A stretch of DNA of 64,000 bases from Nitrospirales bacterium. GTDB lineage: Bacteria > Nitrospirota > Nitrospiria > Nitrospirales > UBA8639. The DNA lies in contig JAJDVY010000013.1 of assembly GCA_022825885.1 (NCBI GenBank), positions 1 through 64,000 of the forward strand, written 5' to 3'. Under the pieces are notes generated by a model that worked only from the letters and a program-made list of their open reading frames with translations, did no database searches and was not told the origin of the DNA. This document shows, piece by piece, positions 43,652-53,438 of the stretch; positions within the stretch are counted from its first letter, which is position 1, and each line of letters opens with the position of its first letter. The translations under genes were made by a program, and so were the position numbers.

Positions 43652-44317
43652 GTGGCCAAAATCGTTGCAGTTCCTTCAGATCCTCCACCTTCCTTTTTTG
43701 TTCCCATTGCGGACCTCGTCCATCGCGGCGGACTGCTGGCTGTCGGGACGGAAAGCTCGTATGCATTGGCCGCATCCGCGTCGGGTTCTCACGCCTTGGA
43801 CCGGGTGATGAAGGCGAAGGGCCGGCCTTCGGGCAAACCCCTTCTCGTGCTGATCGGGGAACGGAGCCAACTCGATACGCTGGCCGGGTCCGTTCCATCC
43901 TGGTTCTCTGTACTGGTCAACGCATTCTGGCCCGGTCCGTTGACCGTCGTTGTCCCCGCGCAATCCGGGCTTTCCCCCGTGTTGACGGCCGGGATCGGGA
44001 CCATCGGAATTCGAGAGCCCGCGCCGGCGTTCCTGCGGGCCTTATTGCGTCATACGGGTCCGTTGACCGGGACGAGCGCCAATCGGTCCGGGCAGGTTCC
44101 GTGTCTGACCGCCGAGGAAGTGGAAGCCTCATTGGGTCACGACGTCGATCTCATTCTGGATGCCGGCCCGGCTCCGGGCCATGAGCCATCCACCCTGTTG
44201 AGCGTGGTGGATGCGCCGGCCATTCTCCGGGCAGGGCCCGTATCCGCGGAGGAGATTCAAGCCGTACTGTCGCAAGCCGGGTTTCTTGTTCCCGTCAGGG
44301 AGACTGCCGTAGAATAA
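43652..44317 (+). CDS. tsaC: Threonylcarbamoyl-AMP synthase (Sua5/YrdC family)
   Basis: 221 residues, short TsaC form. The enzyme makes threonylcarbamoyl-AMP from Thr, bicarbonate and ATP for t6A tRNA modification. The family pattern is visible: [33 protein letters not shown] (KxR..KP), [10 protein letters not shown] and [14 protein letters not shown] 43652 is the start. It is adjacent to a threonine aldolase, another threonine-using enzyme, but the functional link may be incidental. Confidence 0.88.
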   Translation: MAKIVAVPSDPPPSFFVPIADLVHRGGLLAVGTESSYALAASASGSHALDRVMKAKGRPSGKPLLVLIGERSQLDTLAGSVPSWFSVLVNAFWPGPLTVVVPAQSGLSPVLTAGIGTIGIREPAPAFLRALLRHTGPLTGTSANRSGQVPCLTAEEVEASLGHDVDLILDAGPAPGHEPSTLLSVVDAPAILRAGPVSAEEIQAVLSQAGFLVPVRETAVE

Positions 44318-44364
44318 AGCAGGGAACGTTGAGTACGATGACGGGCATACATGAAAGACCAACG

Positions 44365-45396
44365 ATGATTGACCTGCGAAGCGATACCGTCACCAAGCCG
44401 ACTCCGGGTATGCGAGAAGCCATGGCGCAGGCCGAAGTCGGTGACGACGTCTATGGTGAAGACCCGACGGTCAATGCCCTGGAGGCCGCGGCTGCCCGCA
44501 TGTTGGGAAAAGACGCGGCCCTGTTTGTGCCGACCGGGGTGATGGCGAATCAACTGTGTCTTCGTCTCCATACCCGTCCGGGCGATGAAGTGCTCGTGGA
44601 AGGGACGGCTCATATCATTCGTTATGAAGGGGGATCGGCTTCGGCCTTGTCGCAAGTCCAATTGTGCTGTATCGACGGCGACCGGGGCCTGTTGACGGCC
44701 AACAACGTGGTCGCGGCCATCCGGCCGAAAGACGTGCATAATCCGCCAACGACGCTGCTGTGTCTGGAGCAGACGCATAATTTCGGAGGCGGGTCGGTTT
44801 ATCCTTTGTCCGCGATCCGTGAGATCACCAAGTTGGCGGCGGACCAGGGGCTTGCGTTGCATTTGGACGGTGCCCGGTTGTTCAATGCCGCGGTGGCCAC
44901 GGGGGTATCCGCAGCCGAGTTCGCGCAGCCGTTCGATACCGTGTCGTTCTGCCTGTCCAAGGGGTTGGGGGCTCCGGTCGGCTCGTTGATCACCTCGACC
45001 AAGGACCGGATCGCCAAGCTCCGGCGTTTGCGAAAAATGTTCGGCGGGGGCATGCGGCAGGCCGGCATTCTCGCGGCTGCGGGCCTCTATGCCCTGGATC
45101 ACCACGTCACCCGGCTCAGGGAAGACCATGGCAATGCCAAGAGTTTTGCCCTGCAACTGCAACAGATTCCCACGGTGTACGTGGACCCCGACCACGTCGA
45201 AACGAATATCGTCGTGTTCGAGGTCGTGCGAAGCGACCGTTCGACGCAGGAACTCCTGCAAGCGTTCAGGGAAGCCGGGGTTTTGTTGAATGCCATCGGC
45301 GATCACCTGTTTCGTGCGGTCACCCATTTGGACGTGTCGAACGCGGACGTTGAACAGGCGACGCATACAATCGGCAACGTGCTGGCAAACGTATAG
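44365..45396 (+). CDS. ltaE: Low-specificity L-threonine aldolase
   Basis: 343 residues from ATG 44365 ([20 protein letters not shown], the family start). ATG 44338 would add nine residues. A PLP enzyme cleaving threonine or allo-threonine to glycine and acetaldehyde. [15 protein letters not shown] and the PLP-lysine segment [15 protein letters not shown] are intact. It provides glycine, useful for purine synthesis next door. Confidence 0.92.
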   Translation: MIDLRSDTVTKPTPGMREAMAQAEVGDDVYGEDPTVNALEAAAARMLGKDAALFVPTGVMANQLCLRLHTRPGDEVLVEGTAHIIRYEGGSASALSQVQLCCIDGDRGLLTANNVVAAIRPKDVHNPPTTLLCLEQTHNFGGGSVYPLSAIREITKLAADQGLALHLDGARLFNAAVATGVSAAEFAQPFDTVSFCLSKGLGAPVGSLITSTKDRIAKLRRLRKMFGGGMRQAGILAAAGLYALDHHVTRLREDHGNAKSFALQLQQIPTVYVDPDHVETNIVVFEVVRSDRSTQELLQAFREAGVLLNAIGDHLFRAVTHLDVSNADVEQATHTIGNVLANV

Positions 45397-45408
45397 GCTG
45401 TATTTGTT

Positions 45409-45615
45409 ATGGCAACGCGTGACCGGGATTGGCCGGGATATACGGTGTGGTTCTTTTGTCCCGGTTGCGAGCGGCTGTGGACTTATCAAGGTCCGGACGT
45501 GGTTGCCTTGGACCGGAACATGGCCCTGGGTCCGGCCGTGGCCAGTGAAGGGATTCACAGTCGAACGTGTGTGAATTGTGACGGGTCGAAAACGGTTGCG
45601 GCTGCGGAGATTTGA
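45409..45615 (+). CDS. Small zinc-ribbon-like protein
   Basis: 68 residues with two CxxC knuckles (CPGC at about 17-20 and CVNC at about 54-57) separated by 33 residues, the layout of a small treble-clef or zinc ribbon. Aromatic-rich N-terminal part (WPGYTVWFFCPGCERLWTY). No clear ribosome site, but it starts 12 nt after the aldolase stop, so it may be translated by coupling. Function unknown. Confidence 0.5.
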   Translation: MATRDRDWPGYTVWFFCPGCERLWTYQGPDVVALDRNMALGPAVASEGIHSRTCVNCDGSKTVAAAEI

Positions 45616-45624
45616 GTTACCGGG

Positions 45625-46050
45625 CTATTCCAAAGGAACGGCTTTGCCCTGAACGTCGGTTTCCCCTTCCTTGACCGTGGTTTTTTCCAGGGTCCATTCC
45701 ATGGGCGTAATCGTGAGGGTGTGGCCTTTCAAGGTATAGAACTCGCCCTGCGAGATCACGAGCCGGCCATTCTCCTCAAGCGTCATATTGAGGACTTCCT
45801 TCCCGCTGTCCTGATGCCGCATCACCAGGCTCGTGGGACTTCTCTCGAGTGCATAGGCCTGACCTTCATTAATCGCCAACGTGCTGTCCGTGAGTTTGGC
45901 CGGCATTTTACCCCCCGTCTCGAACAGGGCAAAATTCACTTTCGGGAATCCGCCGGAGGAACGTGGCTCAATGTCGATCTGCGGCACGCCTTCGACTTCA
46001 ATCGTGCCGTTGCTGTTACGGTACAGGTGAGGTCCGATTTGAATGTCCAT
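45625..46050 (-). CDS. Hypothetical protein downstream of comM
   Basis: 141 residues, beta-rich and soluble-looking, with no signal peptide. AAGGA lies 5 nt before ATG 46050, and the gene starts 12 nt after the comM stop on the same strand, so they are likely co-transcribed. The pattern of alternating hydrophobics (LVISQGEFYTLKGHTLTITP) suggests a small beta-sandwich. No family recognised. Confidence 0.6.
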   Translation of the reverse strand: MDIQIGPHLYRNSNGTIEVEGVPQIDIEPRSSGGFPKVNFALFETGGKMPAKLTDSTLAINEGQAYALERSPTSLVMRHQDSGKEVLNMTLEENGRLVISQGEFYTLKGHTLTITPMEWTLEKTTVKEGETDVQGKAVPLE

Positions 46051-46062
46051 TCGAGTCCTTGC

Positions 46063-47589
46063 TTAAGATGTGGTCATTCGGTCCATGTTCCGATATTGGA
46101 TCGCCTCGGCCAGATGCGACGGTTCAATAGCCTCTGAGTCTGCCAAATCCGCAATCGTTCGTGCAACACGCAGGATCCGGCCATAGGCGCGAGCCGAGAG
46201 CCCCAAACGGGTCACGGCTTGATCAAGAAGTTGCTTGCCGGCTTGGTCAATCCGACAATGGGTTTTCATGTGCCGGGGTTTGAGTTGGGCATTGGCAGAC
46301 AGGGACTCGGCGGCATACCGGTTCGCCTGGATATGACGGGCGTCGGCCACGCGTTTCCGAATGACGTCCGAGCGTTCGGCCGGTTGATCGTGACCCAGGT
46401 CCGACGCCGGAACCGCAGGCACTTCCACGTGAATGTCGAGCCGGTCCCGGAGCGGTCCTGACAGCCGGCCTCGATACCGCCGGATCTGGTGGGCGCTACA
46501 GATACATTCCCGCGTCCGGTCGCCGTGAAATCCGCACGGGCAGGGGTTCATGGCCACGATCAACATGAACCGCGCCGGATATTGGAGCGACGCGTTGACT
46601 CGCGTGACGGTGACCGTTCCCTCTTCGAGCGGCTGTCGCAAACCATCCAGGACCGATCTCTTGAACTCCAGCACTTCATCCAGAAAGAGGACGCCGTTGT
46701 GCGCCAAAGAGACCTCCCCCGGCTTGGGAATGCTGCCGCCTCCGATGAGGCCCGCGTCCGAGACGTTGTGATGGGGAGCGCGAAAGGGTCTGGTGGTCAT
46801 CAGCGATTGGTTCGTCAGCAAGGTACCTGCCACGCTATGGACCCGGGTGGTTTCAAGGGCCTCCCGGATGCTGAGTCGAGGCAGAATCCCGGGCAGGCGT
46901 TGGGCCAACATCGTTTTTCCCGAACCCGGCGGTCCGATGAGCAGGACGTTGTGTCCTCCGGCTGCGGCGATTTCCAATGCGCGTTTGGCGTGGAATTGGC
47001 CGCGGACTTCGGCGAAATCTTCTTCCGGTGCGCCGGCGGACTGGAAAAACAATTGCCGGTCGACGATGAGAGGGGCGATGCGTTGCTTTCCGGTCAGGAA
47101 TTCAACGACTTCGGGAAGCGTATGCACGCCGTAGACTTCGACGTCGTCGATCACCGCAGCCTCACGTGCGTTCTCGGCGGGGAGAATCAGGGGATGCCGG
47201 TTCTGGCATAACATGCCGATGGATAATCCGCCCCTGATGGGTTTAATGCGACCATCGAGAGACAGTTCACCCACCAGCACGTAACGTTGAGCTGTTGCCT
47301 GATCGATGATGCCTTCGGCGATCAACATGCCGACGGCCATACTCAACTCGAGTCCCGCACCCTCCTTTTTCAAGCCGGCCGGCGCCAGGTTGACCGTAAT
47401 CTTTTTCGGAGAGAGGGCGAAGCCGGTATTTTTCAGGGCCGCACGGATACGGTCCCGGCTTTCCCGGACGGTTGCATCGGGCAGCCCCACGATGGAAAAT
47501 TGAGGAAGGCCGCCGCCGATATCGACTTCGACCTCGATCAAATGGGCGTCGAGTCCATGCAGTCCGGCACTGAAGACTTTTGCAAGCAA
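46063..47589 (-). CDS. comM: ComM/YifB family AAA+ helicase-like protein
   Basis: 508 residues, full length. N-terminal Lon-protease-like domain (GGGLPQFSIVGLPDATVRESR), then the Mg-chelatase-type AAA+ core with Walker A GPPGSGKTMLAQRLPG, Walker B LFLDEVLEFKRSVLD and MNPCPCGFHGDRTRECIC. In transforming bacteria ComM extends recombination joints during DNA uptake; in others its role is less clear. TTG 47589 (LAKVFSAGLHGLD) is the start, with GAGG upstream. A good promoter lies at 47633-47662. Confidence 0.93.
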   Translation of the reverse strand: MLAKVFSAGLHGLDAHLIEVEVDIGGGLPQFSIVGLPDATVRESRDRIRAALKNTGFALSPKKITVNLAPAGLKKEGAGLELSMAVGMLIAEGIIDQATAQRYVLVGELSLDGRIKPIRGGLSIGMLCQNRHPLILPAENAREAAVIDDVEVYGVHTLPEVVEFLTGKQRIAPLIVDRQLFFQSAGAPEEDFAEVRGQFHAKRALEIAAAGGHNVLLIGPPGSGKTMLAQRLPGILPRLSIREALETTRVHSVAGTLLTNQSLMTTRPFRAPHHNVSDAGLIGGGSIPKPGEVSLAHNGVLFLDEVLEFKRSVLDGLRQPLEEGTVTVTRVNASLQYPARFMLIVAMNPCPCGFHGDRTRECICSAHQIRRYRGRLSGPLRDRLDIHVEVPAVPASDLGHDQPAERSDVIRKRVADARHIQANRYAAESLSANAQLKPRHMKTHCRIDQAGKQLLDQAVTRLGLSARAYGRILRVARTIADLADSEAIEPSHLAEAIQYRNMDRMTTS

Positions 47590-47632
47590 GGCTGCCTCGT
47601 GTGAGGGGTGAATGAAACGCGGAGCGTGAACG

Positions 47633-47662
47633 ATTATAGTTGTGGGTTTTTCTGGTTTTCAA
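47633..47662 (-). promoter_or_regulatory. Promoter of comM
   Basis: On the minus strand TTGAAA (47662-47657), 18 nt and a perfect TATAAT (47638-47633). The predicted start near 47626 is about 37 nt before the TTG start codon. Confidence 0.65.
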
Positions 47663-47696
47663 CGTAACAGTCTAATTCAAGGTTCCTGAAGGACGC

Positions 47697-49223
47697 ATGA
47701 TGACATTTCGAAAACATGATCGGTCTCAAAGGCTCGACGGAGGTGTTTGGTTGTCCGGCCTGTTGATTTCCTGTCTCCTGTGCGGGGCCGTGCCGCGGGC
47801 AGCCGGCGAATCCGGTTCAGGTCATTGGATGACCGGGGCTCCGGCGCCGACGGCAAGGACCGAAGTGGCCGTGGCTGTGTTGGATGGACTCATTTACGTT
47901 GTCGGAGGATTCGAGCAATCGAGTTCGCGACCGACCCGGCAATCGTCCATCAGCGCCAAGGTTGAGGTGTATGACCCGGCAATCAATCACTGGTCTTCAA
48001 AGCCGGACCTTCCCGTGGGGGTGCATCATGCCGGTGCCGCGGCGCTCGATGGTTCGCTGTACGTCGTTGGCGGGTTTGCCGGGACTGCGAACATGATCTG
48101 GCGTCCGTCCAACCGCGTCTTTCGGTTCGATCCGGCCGGCGAGACATGGACGGAACGGGCCCCGCTTCCCACGGCTCGTGGCGGCTTGGCCGTGACGACC
48201 CTGCAAGGGAAGCTGGCTGCCGTCGGCGGCTATGACGGCCGTGAGAACCCCACAGCCGTTGAAGTCTATGATCCGGCTATCGATCAATGGACCGCAGTCG
48301 CGTCCTTGCCCACTCCTCGTGATCATTTGGCCGCGGTCACGATTGGTGCGACCCTTTATGCGATCGGCGGACGGGTACGGTTGAACTACCGGCAGAACCT
48401 GTCCACGGTGGAAGCGTATCATGCGGAGTCCAACCAATGGGTTTCCAAAGCCGGGCTGCAGACGCCCAGGAGCGGCATTGCCGCCGGTGTGGTGAACGGG
48501 TGGATCTACGTTTTTGGCGGAGAGTACGGGAAGGGGACTTTTCATCAGAATGAACGGTACGGCCCGCGATTCGATCATTGGCAGACGATGGCGCCCATGC
48601 CGACCTCGCGTCATGGTTTGGGTGCCGCGGCAGTGGACGGCTACATCTACGTGCTGACCGGCGGTCCTCGACCGGGTGGGTCGTACAGCCGGCTCAATGA
48701 GATTTTCATTCCTCCTGCCCCAGCTCACCCGATGCAATCCGGACGGACGCCGGCCGCGCATATCGGATCCGTCATGGCGCTCCTGGCCACCTTTCATGAG
48801 GCCGGAGCGTTGCCGCCGGACTCCAGCCGTCAGGCTGATCGACTCATCCATGCGCTGATCCAGTCACAGTCGATGTTTCTCAAAAGTCCCGACCCCGTCG
48901 TACGGAATTTTTTGGTATCCGCCCTGTCTGAGAAGTTCAGCGAGAAGAAGGCGGCTTCATTGAGTCAGGCGTTTGCCTCGCAGGGATGGACTTCGGAGAC
49001 GCTTGAAGCATTGGTGGACCATTCCGTGTCGCGAGTCATGGGTCACGAACCGCGTTTGGAAGAGGTGTTTCGCGAGTACCGCGTCACCGCGGCCGACTGG
49101 ACGTTGGTTGAGCAGGTGTTTGCCAAGGCAAGGGAGGAGCTTCTCAAACAGGGAAAGCAGGTGCATAGGGTCTTCACCGCCCAACGCGCGTCCATGCCGG
49201 GCGCGAGGCAGCCTCCGCCCTAA
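47697..49223 (+). CDS. Secreted Kelch-repeat protein
   Basis: 508 residues. A signal peptide (about 17-37, WLSGLLISCLLCGAVPRAAG) precedes six Kelch blades (GLIYVVGGFEQ, GSLYVVGGFAG, GKLAAVGGYDG, ATLYAIGGR, GWIYVFGGEYG, GYIYVLTGG; about 45-335), a beta-propeller. Residues 350-508 form a mostly helical, non-Kelch domain (AHIGSVMALLATFHEAGALP..., VEQVFAKAREELLKQG) that I do not recognise. ATG 47697 has AAGGA close by; ATG 47700 is equally possible. Probably periplasmic and binding. Its 3' end overlaps the convergent gene by 4 nt. Confidence 0.8.
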   Translation: MMTFRKHDRSQRLDGGVWLSGLLISCLLCGAVPRAAGESGSGHWMTGAPAPTARTEVAVAVLDGLIYVVGGFEQSSSRPTRQSSISAKVEVYDPAINHWSSKPDLPVGVHHAGAAALDGSLYVVGGFAGTANMIWRPSNRVFRFDPAGETWTERAPLPTARGGLAVTTLQGKLAAVGGYDGRENPTAVEVYDPAIDQWTAVASLPTPRDHLAAVTIGATLYAIGGRVRLNYRQNLSTVEAYHAESNQWVSKAGLQTPRSGIAAGVVNGWIYVFGGEYGKGTFHQNERYGPRFDHWQTMAPMPTSRHGLGAAAVDGYIYVLTGGPRPGGSYSRLNEIFIPPAPAHPMQSGRTPAAHIGSVMALLATFHEAGALPPDSSRQADRLIHALIQSQSMFLKSPDPVVRNFLVSALSEKFSEKKAASLSQAFASQGWTSETLEALVDHSVSRVMGHEPRLEEVFREYRVTAADWTLVEQVFAKAREELLKQGKQVHRVFTAQRASMPGARQPPP

Positions 49224-49969
49224 CCCTCTTGCCCTTTGCCTCTTGCTTTCCGGACCGGCTCAAGGCGGATCAAGCAAAGCGGGTCGCCGACGATGGCGGT
49301 CGGGTAGAGTTGTTCTTCGATGCGAAACGGGACCTGATGCCGGGTGAGCCATTCCGTCATCCACGCGACTTCCTCTACCGTGGTGGAGAGCAGGCCGGGG
49401 CGTGAGAGTTTGGGTAAACACGCATCCAGCAGCCCCTCGATCTGAGTTCGTTCCTGCTGAAAGGCCACGGGATCAAATCGCGCGGGGTCTGCCCGCCCAT
49501 AGGCCAACGCCGAGGTTTCCGGAAAACATTCGGGGTCATTGAGCACGCTGGCGATCCACAGGTGATCGAAGGTGCCAGGGGCCGTTTGGGCATTGGTCGC
49601 GTGAATGGCAAACGGCAGGCCGTCGCACGCCCGGTTCAGGATATCCACTTCCCGTTTTCGAAGATTATAGGCCTGAATGGTCCGGTTCATTTCAAGGGTT
49701 TCCACTATCAGCATGGGCAGTTCCGCCACACCGGCCCCCACGTAGAGGCTTCTTCCCTTTTGCGAGAGACGCGGCTTCAAGGCCTCTCCGATCCTGATGC
49801 CCATGGTTTGGCATTGTTTTCTGTGGACCTTCCAAAAGGCCGCGCCGCCTTCATCGCAATACACGTCGCCGAGTATAGTGTAGTTCAGTTTGGCAAAGAC
49901 TTCCCTGACCACCTGCCTGGTTCGGGGTCGCGGGGAAAGGCCGTTGGCGTTTCGCGGGTTCGACGGCAT
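49220..49969 (-). CDS. Hypothetical protein, possibly SAM-binding
   Basis: 249 residues. The central strand-loop-helix SLYVGAGVAELPMLIVE followed by QAYNLRKREVDIL and FDHLWIASVLNDPE resembles a Rossmann-type methyltransferase core (binding loop GAG, acidic end), but conserved catalytic motifs are not clear. Soluble. Several Cys and His (DVYCDEGG, KVHRKQC) could bind metal. Convergent with the Kelch gene (tail-to-tail overlap of 4 nt). Function unknown. Confidence 0.65.
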   Translation of the reverse strand: MPSNPRNANGLSPRPRTRQVVREVFAKLNYTILGDVYCDEGGAAFWKVHRKQCQTMGIRIGEALKPRLSQKGRSLYVGAGVAELPMLIVETLEMNRTIQAYNLRKREVDILNRACDGLPFAIHATNAQTAPGTFDHLWIASVLNDPECFPETSALAYGRADPARFDPVAFQQERTQIEGLLDACLPKLSRPGLLSTTVEEVAWMTEWLTRHQVPFRIEEQLYPTAIVGDPLCLIRLEPVRKARGKGQEG

Positions 49970-50489
49970 GGGGCGGAGCTTCTCCCGGAGTCACGATCCG
50001 CCGGATTGGCCATAGCGTAGAAAAACCTAAGTTAAAAATCCTAGGAGACGTTGACTCTCATTCAGGGAATGTGATGAAGTATTTTGTTTGTTGCGCGCGA
50101 AAAAGGCAATCCCACGTGTCTTTTGATAGAGAAAACACCGGAATCTGTCATTCCGAGCGTAGCGAGGAATTTCTCACTCAGCAACCAAATGCCTCAATGA
50201 CCCTCCAGTCTGGCATTCCCGCGAAAGCGGGAATCCAGAACCTTTGTGAATGGAGGAGAAAGAAAAGACACTGGATCCCTTAAGCGGTCATTCCCGACAT
50301 CTTTCATCGGGAATCCAGTGCCTTTTGTTTTTAAGGGTGAAGAAAAAGAAAAACCCTGGATCCTCGATTAAAAATAGCCTGTCCTTGACGTTCTTAATCG
50401 AGGATCGAGGATGACAGCAGAGAAGGTCGAGGATGACAACGGGGAAGGTTGAGGATAACGGCAGGGAAGGTCGGGGATGACAGAAGGAG
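49970..50489. repeat. Mixed dispersed repeat cluster upstream of kdsD
   Basis: No gene lies here. In order: TCATTCCGAGCGTAGCGAGG (50150-50169); the widespread ATTCCCGCGAAAGCGGGAAT palindrome (50215-50234); CACTGGATCCC (50269-50279); TCATTCCCGACATCTTTCAT with CGGGAATCCAG (50289-50319); inverted TCGATTAA...TTAATCGA segments (50364-50403); and a 22 bp tandem repeat, three full units (50407-50472) plus a partial unit, with core GAGGATGACAGCAGAGAAGG. The last unit runs up to the kdsD ribosome-site region. Confidence 0.75.
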
Positions 50490-50508
50490 ATTCCTGCGAA
50501 CGTTGATC

Positions 50509-51474
50509 ATGGACGTCCTGGCTGAAATGCAGCGAGTGATTGATCTGGAGGTACGGACGATCAATGCGCTCAAGCCGGCCTTGGGCCCGGAGTACGAAGA
50601 AGCCGTGCGCTGGATTTTCGACTGCCGGGGACAGGTCGTGGTTACCGGGGTGGGAAAATCCGGCATCATCGGACAGAAGATCGCGGCCACGATGGTCTCC
50701 ACGGGTACGCCGGCGTTGTTTCTGCACAGCGCCGACGGGCTGCATGGCGGCGTCGGGATCATCAAGAAAGAGGATATCGTGCTGGCTATCGGAAAATCGG
50801 GTGAAAGTGACGAATTGCTCGCGATTCTCCCCGCCGCCAGAAAGATCGGCACAAAGGTTATCGCGATAACGGCCAAACCGCATTCAACCATGGCCAGGCA
50901 TTCCGATCTGATCCTGCTGACGCCGCTAGAAGAAGAAGCCTGCCCGCTCAACATGGCGCCGACGTGCAGCACGACAGCGGCCTTGGTGGTCGGCGACGCC
51001 CTGGCCGTGGCGCTTATGAAATTGCGGGATTTTCAACCCGATGATTTTGCCGTCAATCATCCCGGCGGCCAATTGGGGAAGCGGTTGCTGCTGACCGTTG
51101 GCGATCTCATGCGTTCCGGTCAAGACAACCCGGTTGTCCACGAGGCGCGAGACGTGCGGTTCATGTTGACGGAGATGACGCGACAACGGGCAGGGGCCGT
51201 TTCGATCATTGATGAAGCGCAACAATTGACGGGCCTGGTCACCGACTATGACGTTCGTCGCGTGCTGGAGGCGCAAAAGGACGTATTCGCGCTGACGATC
51301 CAGGACATCATGAACGCGACCCCGGAATTCGTGTTCGAGGATGAGAACGCGTACGCGGCCCTGGAAAAAATGGAAAAACGCGAGAAACCCATTTCCGTCT
51401 TACCCGTCTTGAATCGTCAAGCCCAGGTCGTCGGCATGATTCATCTCCACGACCTTGTGGCCCGCGGGCTGTAG
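50509..51474 (+). CDS. kdsD: Arabinose-5-phosphate isomerase
   Basis: About 321 residues, the normal KdsD length, interconverting ribulose 5-phosphate and arabinose 5-phosphate for Kdo and lipopolysaccharide synthesis. SIS domain with VVVTGVGKSGIIGQKIAATM, LAIGKSGESDELLA, and CPLNMAPTCSTTAAL; then two CBS domains (about 200-320). In-frame upstream codons are repeat sequence; ATG 50509 is chosen. The repeat-derived GAAGGAG is 18 nt upstream, rather far, so initiation may be weak. Supports a Gram-negative envelope. Confidence 0.92.
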   Translation: MDVLAEMQRVIDLEVRTINALKPALGPEYEEAVRWIFDCRGQVVVTGVGKSGIIGQKIAATMVSTGTPALFLHSADGLHGGVGIIKKEDIVLAIGKSGESDELLAILPAARKIGTKVIAITAKPHSTMARHSDLILLTPLEEEACPLNMAPTCSTTAALVVGDALAVALMKLRDFQPDDFAVNHPGGQLGKRLLLTVGDLMRSGQDNPVVHEARDVRFMLTEMTRQRAGAVSIIDEAQQLTGLVTDYDVRRVLEAQKDVFALTIQDIMNATPEFVFEDENAYAALEKMEKREKPISVLPVLNRQAQVVGMIHLHDLVARGL

Positions 51475-51503
51475 GGAGAGGGTGGATCCCTGCACCATTC
51501 CCG

Positions 51504-53438
51504 TCATTTGACTCTCGTGCCGGGCTCAAGTTCCTGGTCCTCGAACGTGACCAACCCCTGGACTTCTGCATCTCCCGCGGCCAGGACCATGCCCTGAGAT
51601 TCCACGCCCATCAGTTTCGCCGGTTTCAGGTTCGCCACGACCACAATCGTTTTCCCGACGACGTCTTCGGGCCCGTATTTCTTCCCGATTCCCGCCACGA
51701 TCTGCCGTTGTTCGCTTCCGATGTCCACCTGGAGTTTCAGGAGCTTGTTTGATTTGGGGACACGTTCGGCCGTGAGAACTTTGGCGACTTTCAACTCGAC
51801 TTTTTGAAAATCCTGAATGCCGATCCGGCTGTCTTCATCCTGGGCCAGAGGAGCGGCTGCCTCGGGTTGGGGCTTGGCAGGAGATGGCGTGGCGACTGCT
51901 TCGACTCTCGGGAACAAGGCTTTCCCTTTGACCACGGTGGCGCCGGAGGCCCCGCCCCAGACAATGGGAGCTTTCAGGAGCGCTTGTGAAAAATCCAGAC
52001 CGAGGCCGAGTTGCCGGGCCATCTCCTCTGCGGTCTGCGGCATGAAGGGATACGCGGCCAGGCAGAGGAACCGGAGGGTCTCCGCGGCATGAAAGAGCAC
52101 GGTCCGGAGACGCGGTGTTGCGGCGGGATCTTTGGCAAGTACCCAGGGCGCGGTCTTGTCGATGTATTGATTGCCGAGTTGCACCAGGCCCCACGTCGCT
52201 TCGAGTGTGCGATTGAATTCCATTCGCCGGAGATGCTGGGGCATGGTTGTGTGAATGAGAGCTTCGGCCGCGGCTTGGAGTCCGGTGTCAAGCTCGGTCA
52301 TGGCGGAAGGGTCCGGAGCCGGCACCATACCCTGACAACACCGTTGGATTAACGTGACGGTCCGGCTCAACAGGTTGCCCAGTCCATTGGCCAGGTCGGC
52401 GTTGATGCGGCCGATAAGGGACTCGCGAGAAAAATCTCCGTCCTGTCCGAACGGGATCTCGCGGAGCATAAAATAGCGAAACGCATCCGCGCCGAACTGG
52501 TCGACCACGGCGTACGGGTCGATCACGTTGCCCCGGCTCTTGGACATTTTCTCGCCGTCCACCGTCCACCAGCCATGCGCAAAGATTGTGCGGGGCAGGG
52601 GGATTTCCATGGCCATGAGCATGGTGGTCCAGTACACGGCATGCGTCGTCAGAATGTCTTTCCCGACCAGGTGCACGGTCGCCGGCCACAGGCGATCAAT
52701 CGAGGGCTGGGCCGGCAGGTATTCCAACGCCGACACATAATTCACCAGCGCGTCGAACCACACGTACGTGACGTAGTCGGTATCGAAGGGCAGTTCAATG
52801 CCCCAGGATAAGCGGGATTTGGGACGCGAGATCGAAAGATCTTCCAGCGGCTTTTGCAAAAATCCCAGCACTTCGTTGCGGCGGGACTCCGGACGGATGA
52901 ACGCCGGGTTGGCGTCGAGATGGTCGAGGAGCCGTTGCTGGAACCGGCTCATGCGAAAGAAGTAATTAATTTCGCTGAGTTGTTCCACGGGGCGGTGACA
53001 GTCGGGGCAGCGGCCGGCGTCCACGTCTTTCTCCGTCCAAAACCGTTCGTCGAACGTGCAATACCAGCCGGTGTATTCCGCGCGGTAGATGAGTCCGGCG
53101 TCATGCAGTTGCCTGAGGAATCGTTGCACCACGGCTTGATGCCGGGCATCCGTCGTGCGAATGAATCCGTCGTTGGAAACGTCGAGTTTTTGCCAAAGGG
53201 TTTGAAATTGCGGAGTCAACCGGTCGCAATGCTCCTGCGGAGCAATCCCGGCTTTGGCCGCGGCCTGCTGGACCTTTTGGCCGTGTTCGTCCAGGCCCGT
53301 CAGAAAAAAGACCTCCTGCCCAAGGAGCCGGTGCCAGCGTGCCAGCACGTCCGCCGCGACCGTGGTATAGGCATGCCCGATGTGCGGCACGTCGTTCACG
53401 TAATAAATCGGCGTGGTGATGTAGAAGGGCTCAGGCAT
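51504..53438 (-). CDS. metG: Methionyl-tRNA synthetase
   Basis: 644 residues with C-terminal tRNA-binding (Trbp111-like) domain. N-terminal TPIYYVNDVPHIGHAYTT (HIGH motif), KMSKS motif in GEKMSKSRGNVIDPY, and an anticodon-binding helical domain. The last 110 or so residues (GIQDFQKVELKVAKVLTAER...GMVLAAGD) form the EMAP-like OB fold for dimerisation. A single CPDC knuckle is present. ATG 53438 overlaps the upstream toxin stop by 1 nt (TAATG). A low-complexity Pro/Ala/Glu linker joins the OB domain. Confidence 0.97.
   Translation of the reverse strand: MPEPFYITTPIYYVNDVPHIGHAYTTVAADVLARWHRLLGQEVFFLTGLDEHGQKVQQAAAKAGIAPQEHCDRLTPQFQTLWQKLDVSNDGFIRTTDARHQAVVQRFLRQLHDAGLIYRAEYTGWYCTFDERFWTEKDVDAGRCPDCHRPVEQLSEINYFFRMSRFQQRLLDHLDANPAFIRPESRRNEVLGFLQKPLEDLSISRPKSRLSWGIELPFDTDYVTYVWFDALVNYVSALEYLPAQPSIDRLWPATVHLVGKDILTTHAVYWTTMLMAMEIPLPRTIFAHGWWTVDGEKMSKSRGNVIDPYAVVDQFGADAFRYFMLREIPFGQDGDFSRESLIGRINADLANGLGNLLSRTVTLIQRCCQGMVPAPDPSAMTELDTGLQAAAEALIHTTMPQHLRRMEFNRTLEATWGLVQLGNQYIDKTAPWVLAKDPAATPRLRTVLFHAAETLRFLCLAAYPFMPQTAEEMARQLGLGLDFSQALLKAPIVWGGASGATVVKGKALFPRVEAVATPSPAKPQPEAAAPLAQDEDSRIGIQDFQKVELKVAKVLTAERVPKSNKLLKLQVDIGSEQRQIVAGIGKKYGPEDVVGKTIVVVANLKPAKLMGVESQGMVLAAGDAEVQGLVTFEDQELEPGTRVK

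Noticed and set aside
50071-50283. Small frame over the repeat cluster
   Set aside because: The translation contains the familiar IPAKAGIQ signature of the ATTCCCGCGAAAGCGGGAAT repeat, so it is a repeat product.
49970-50489. CRISPR array
   Set aside because: Repeat units of 22 bp are contiguous without spacers, and no cas genes are nearby.
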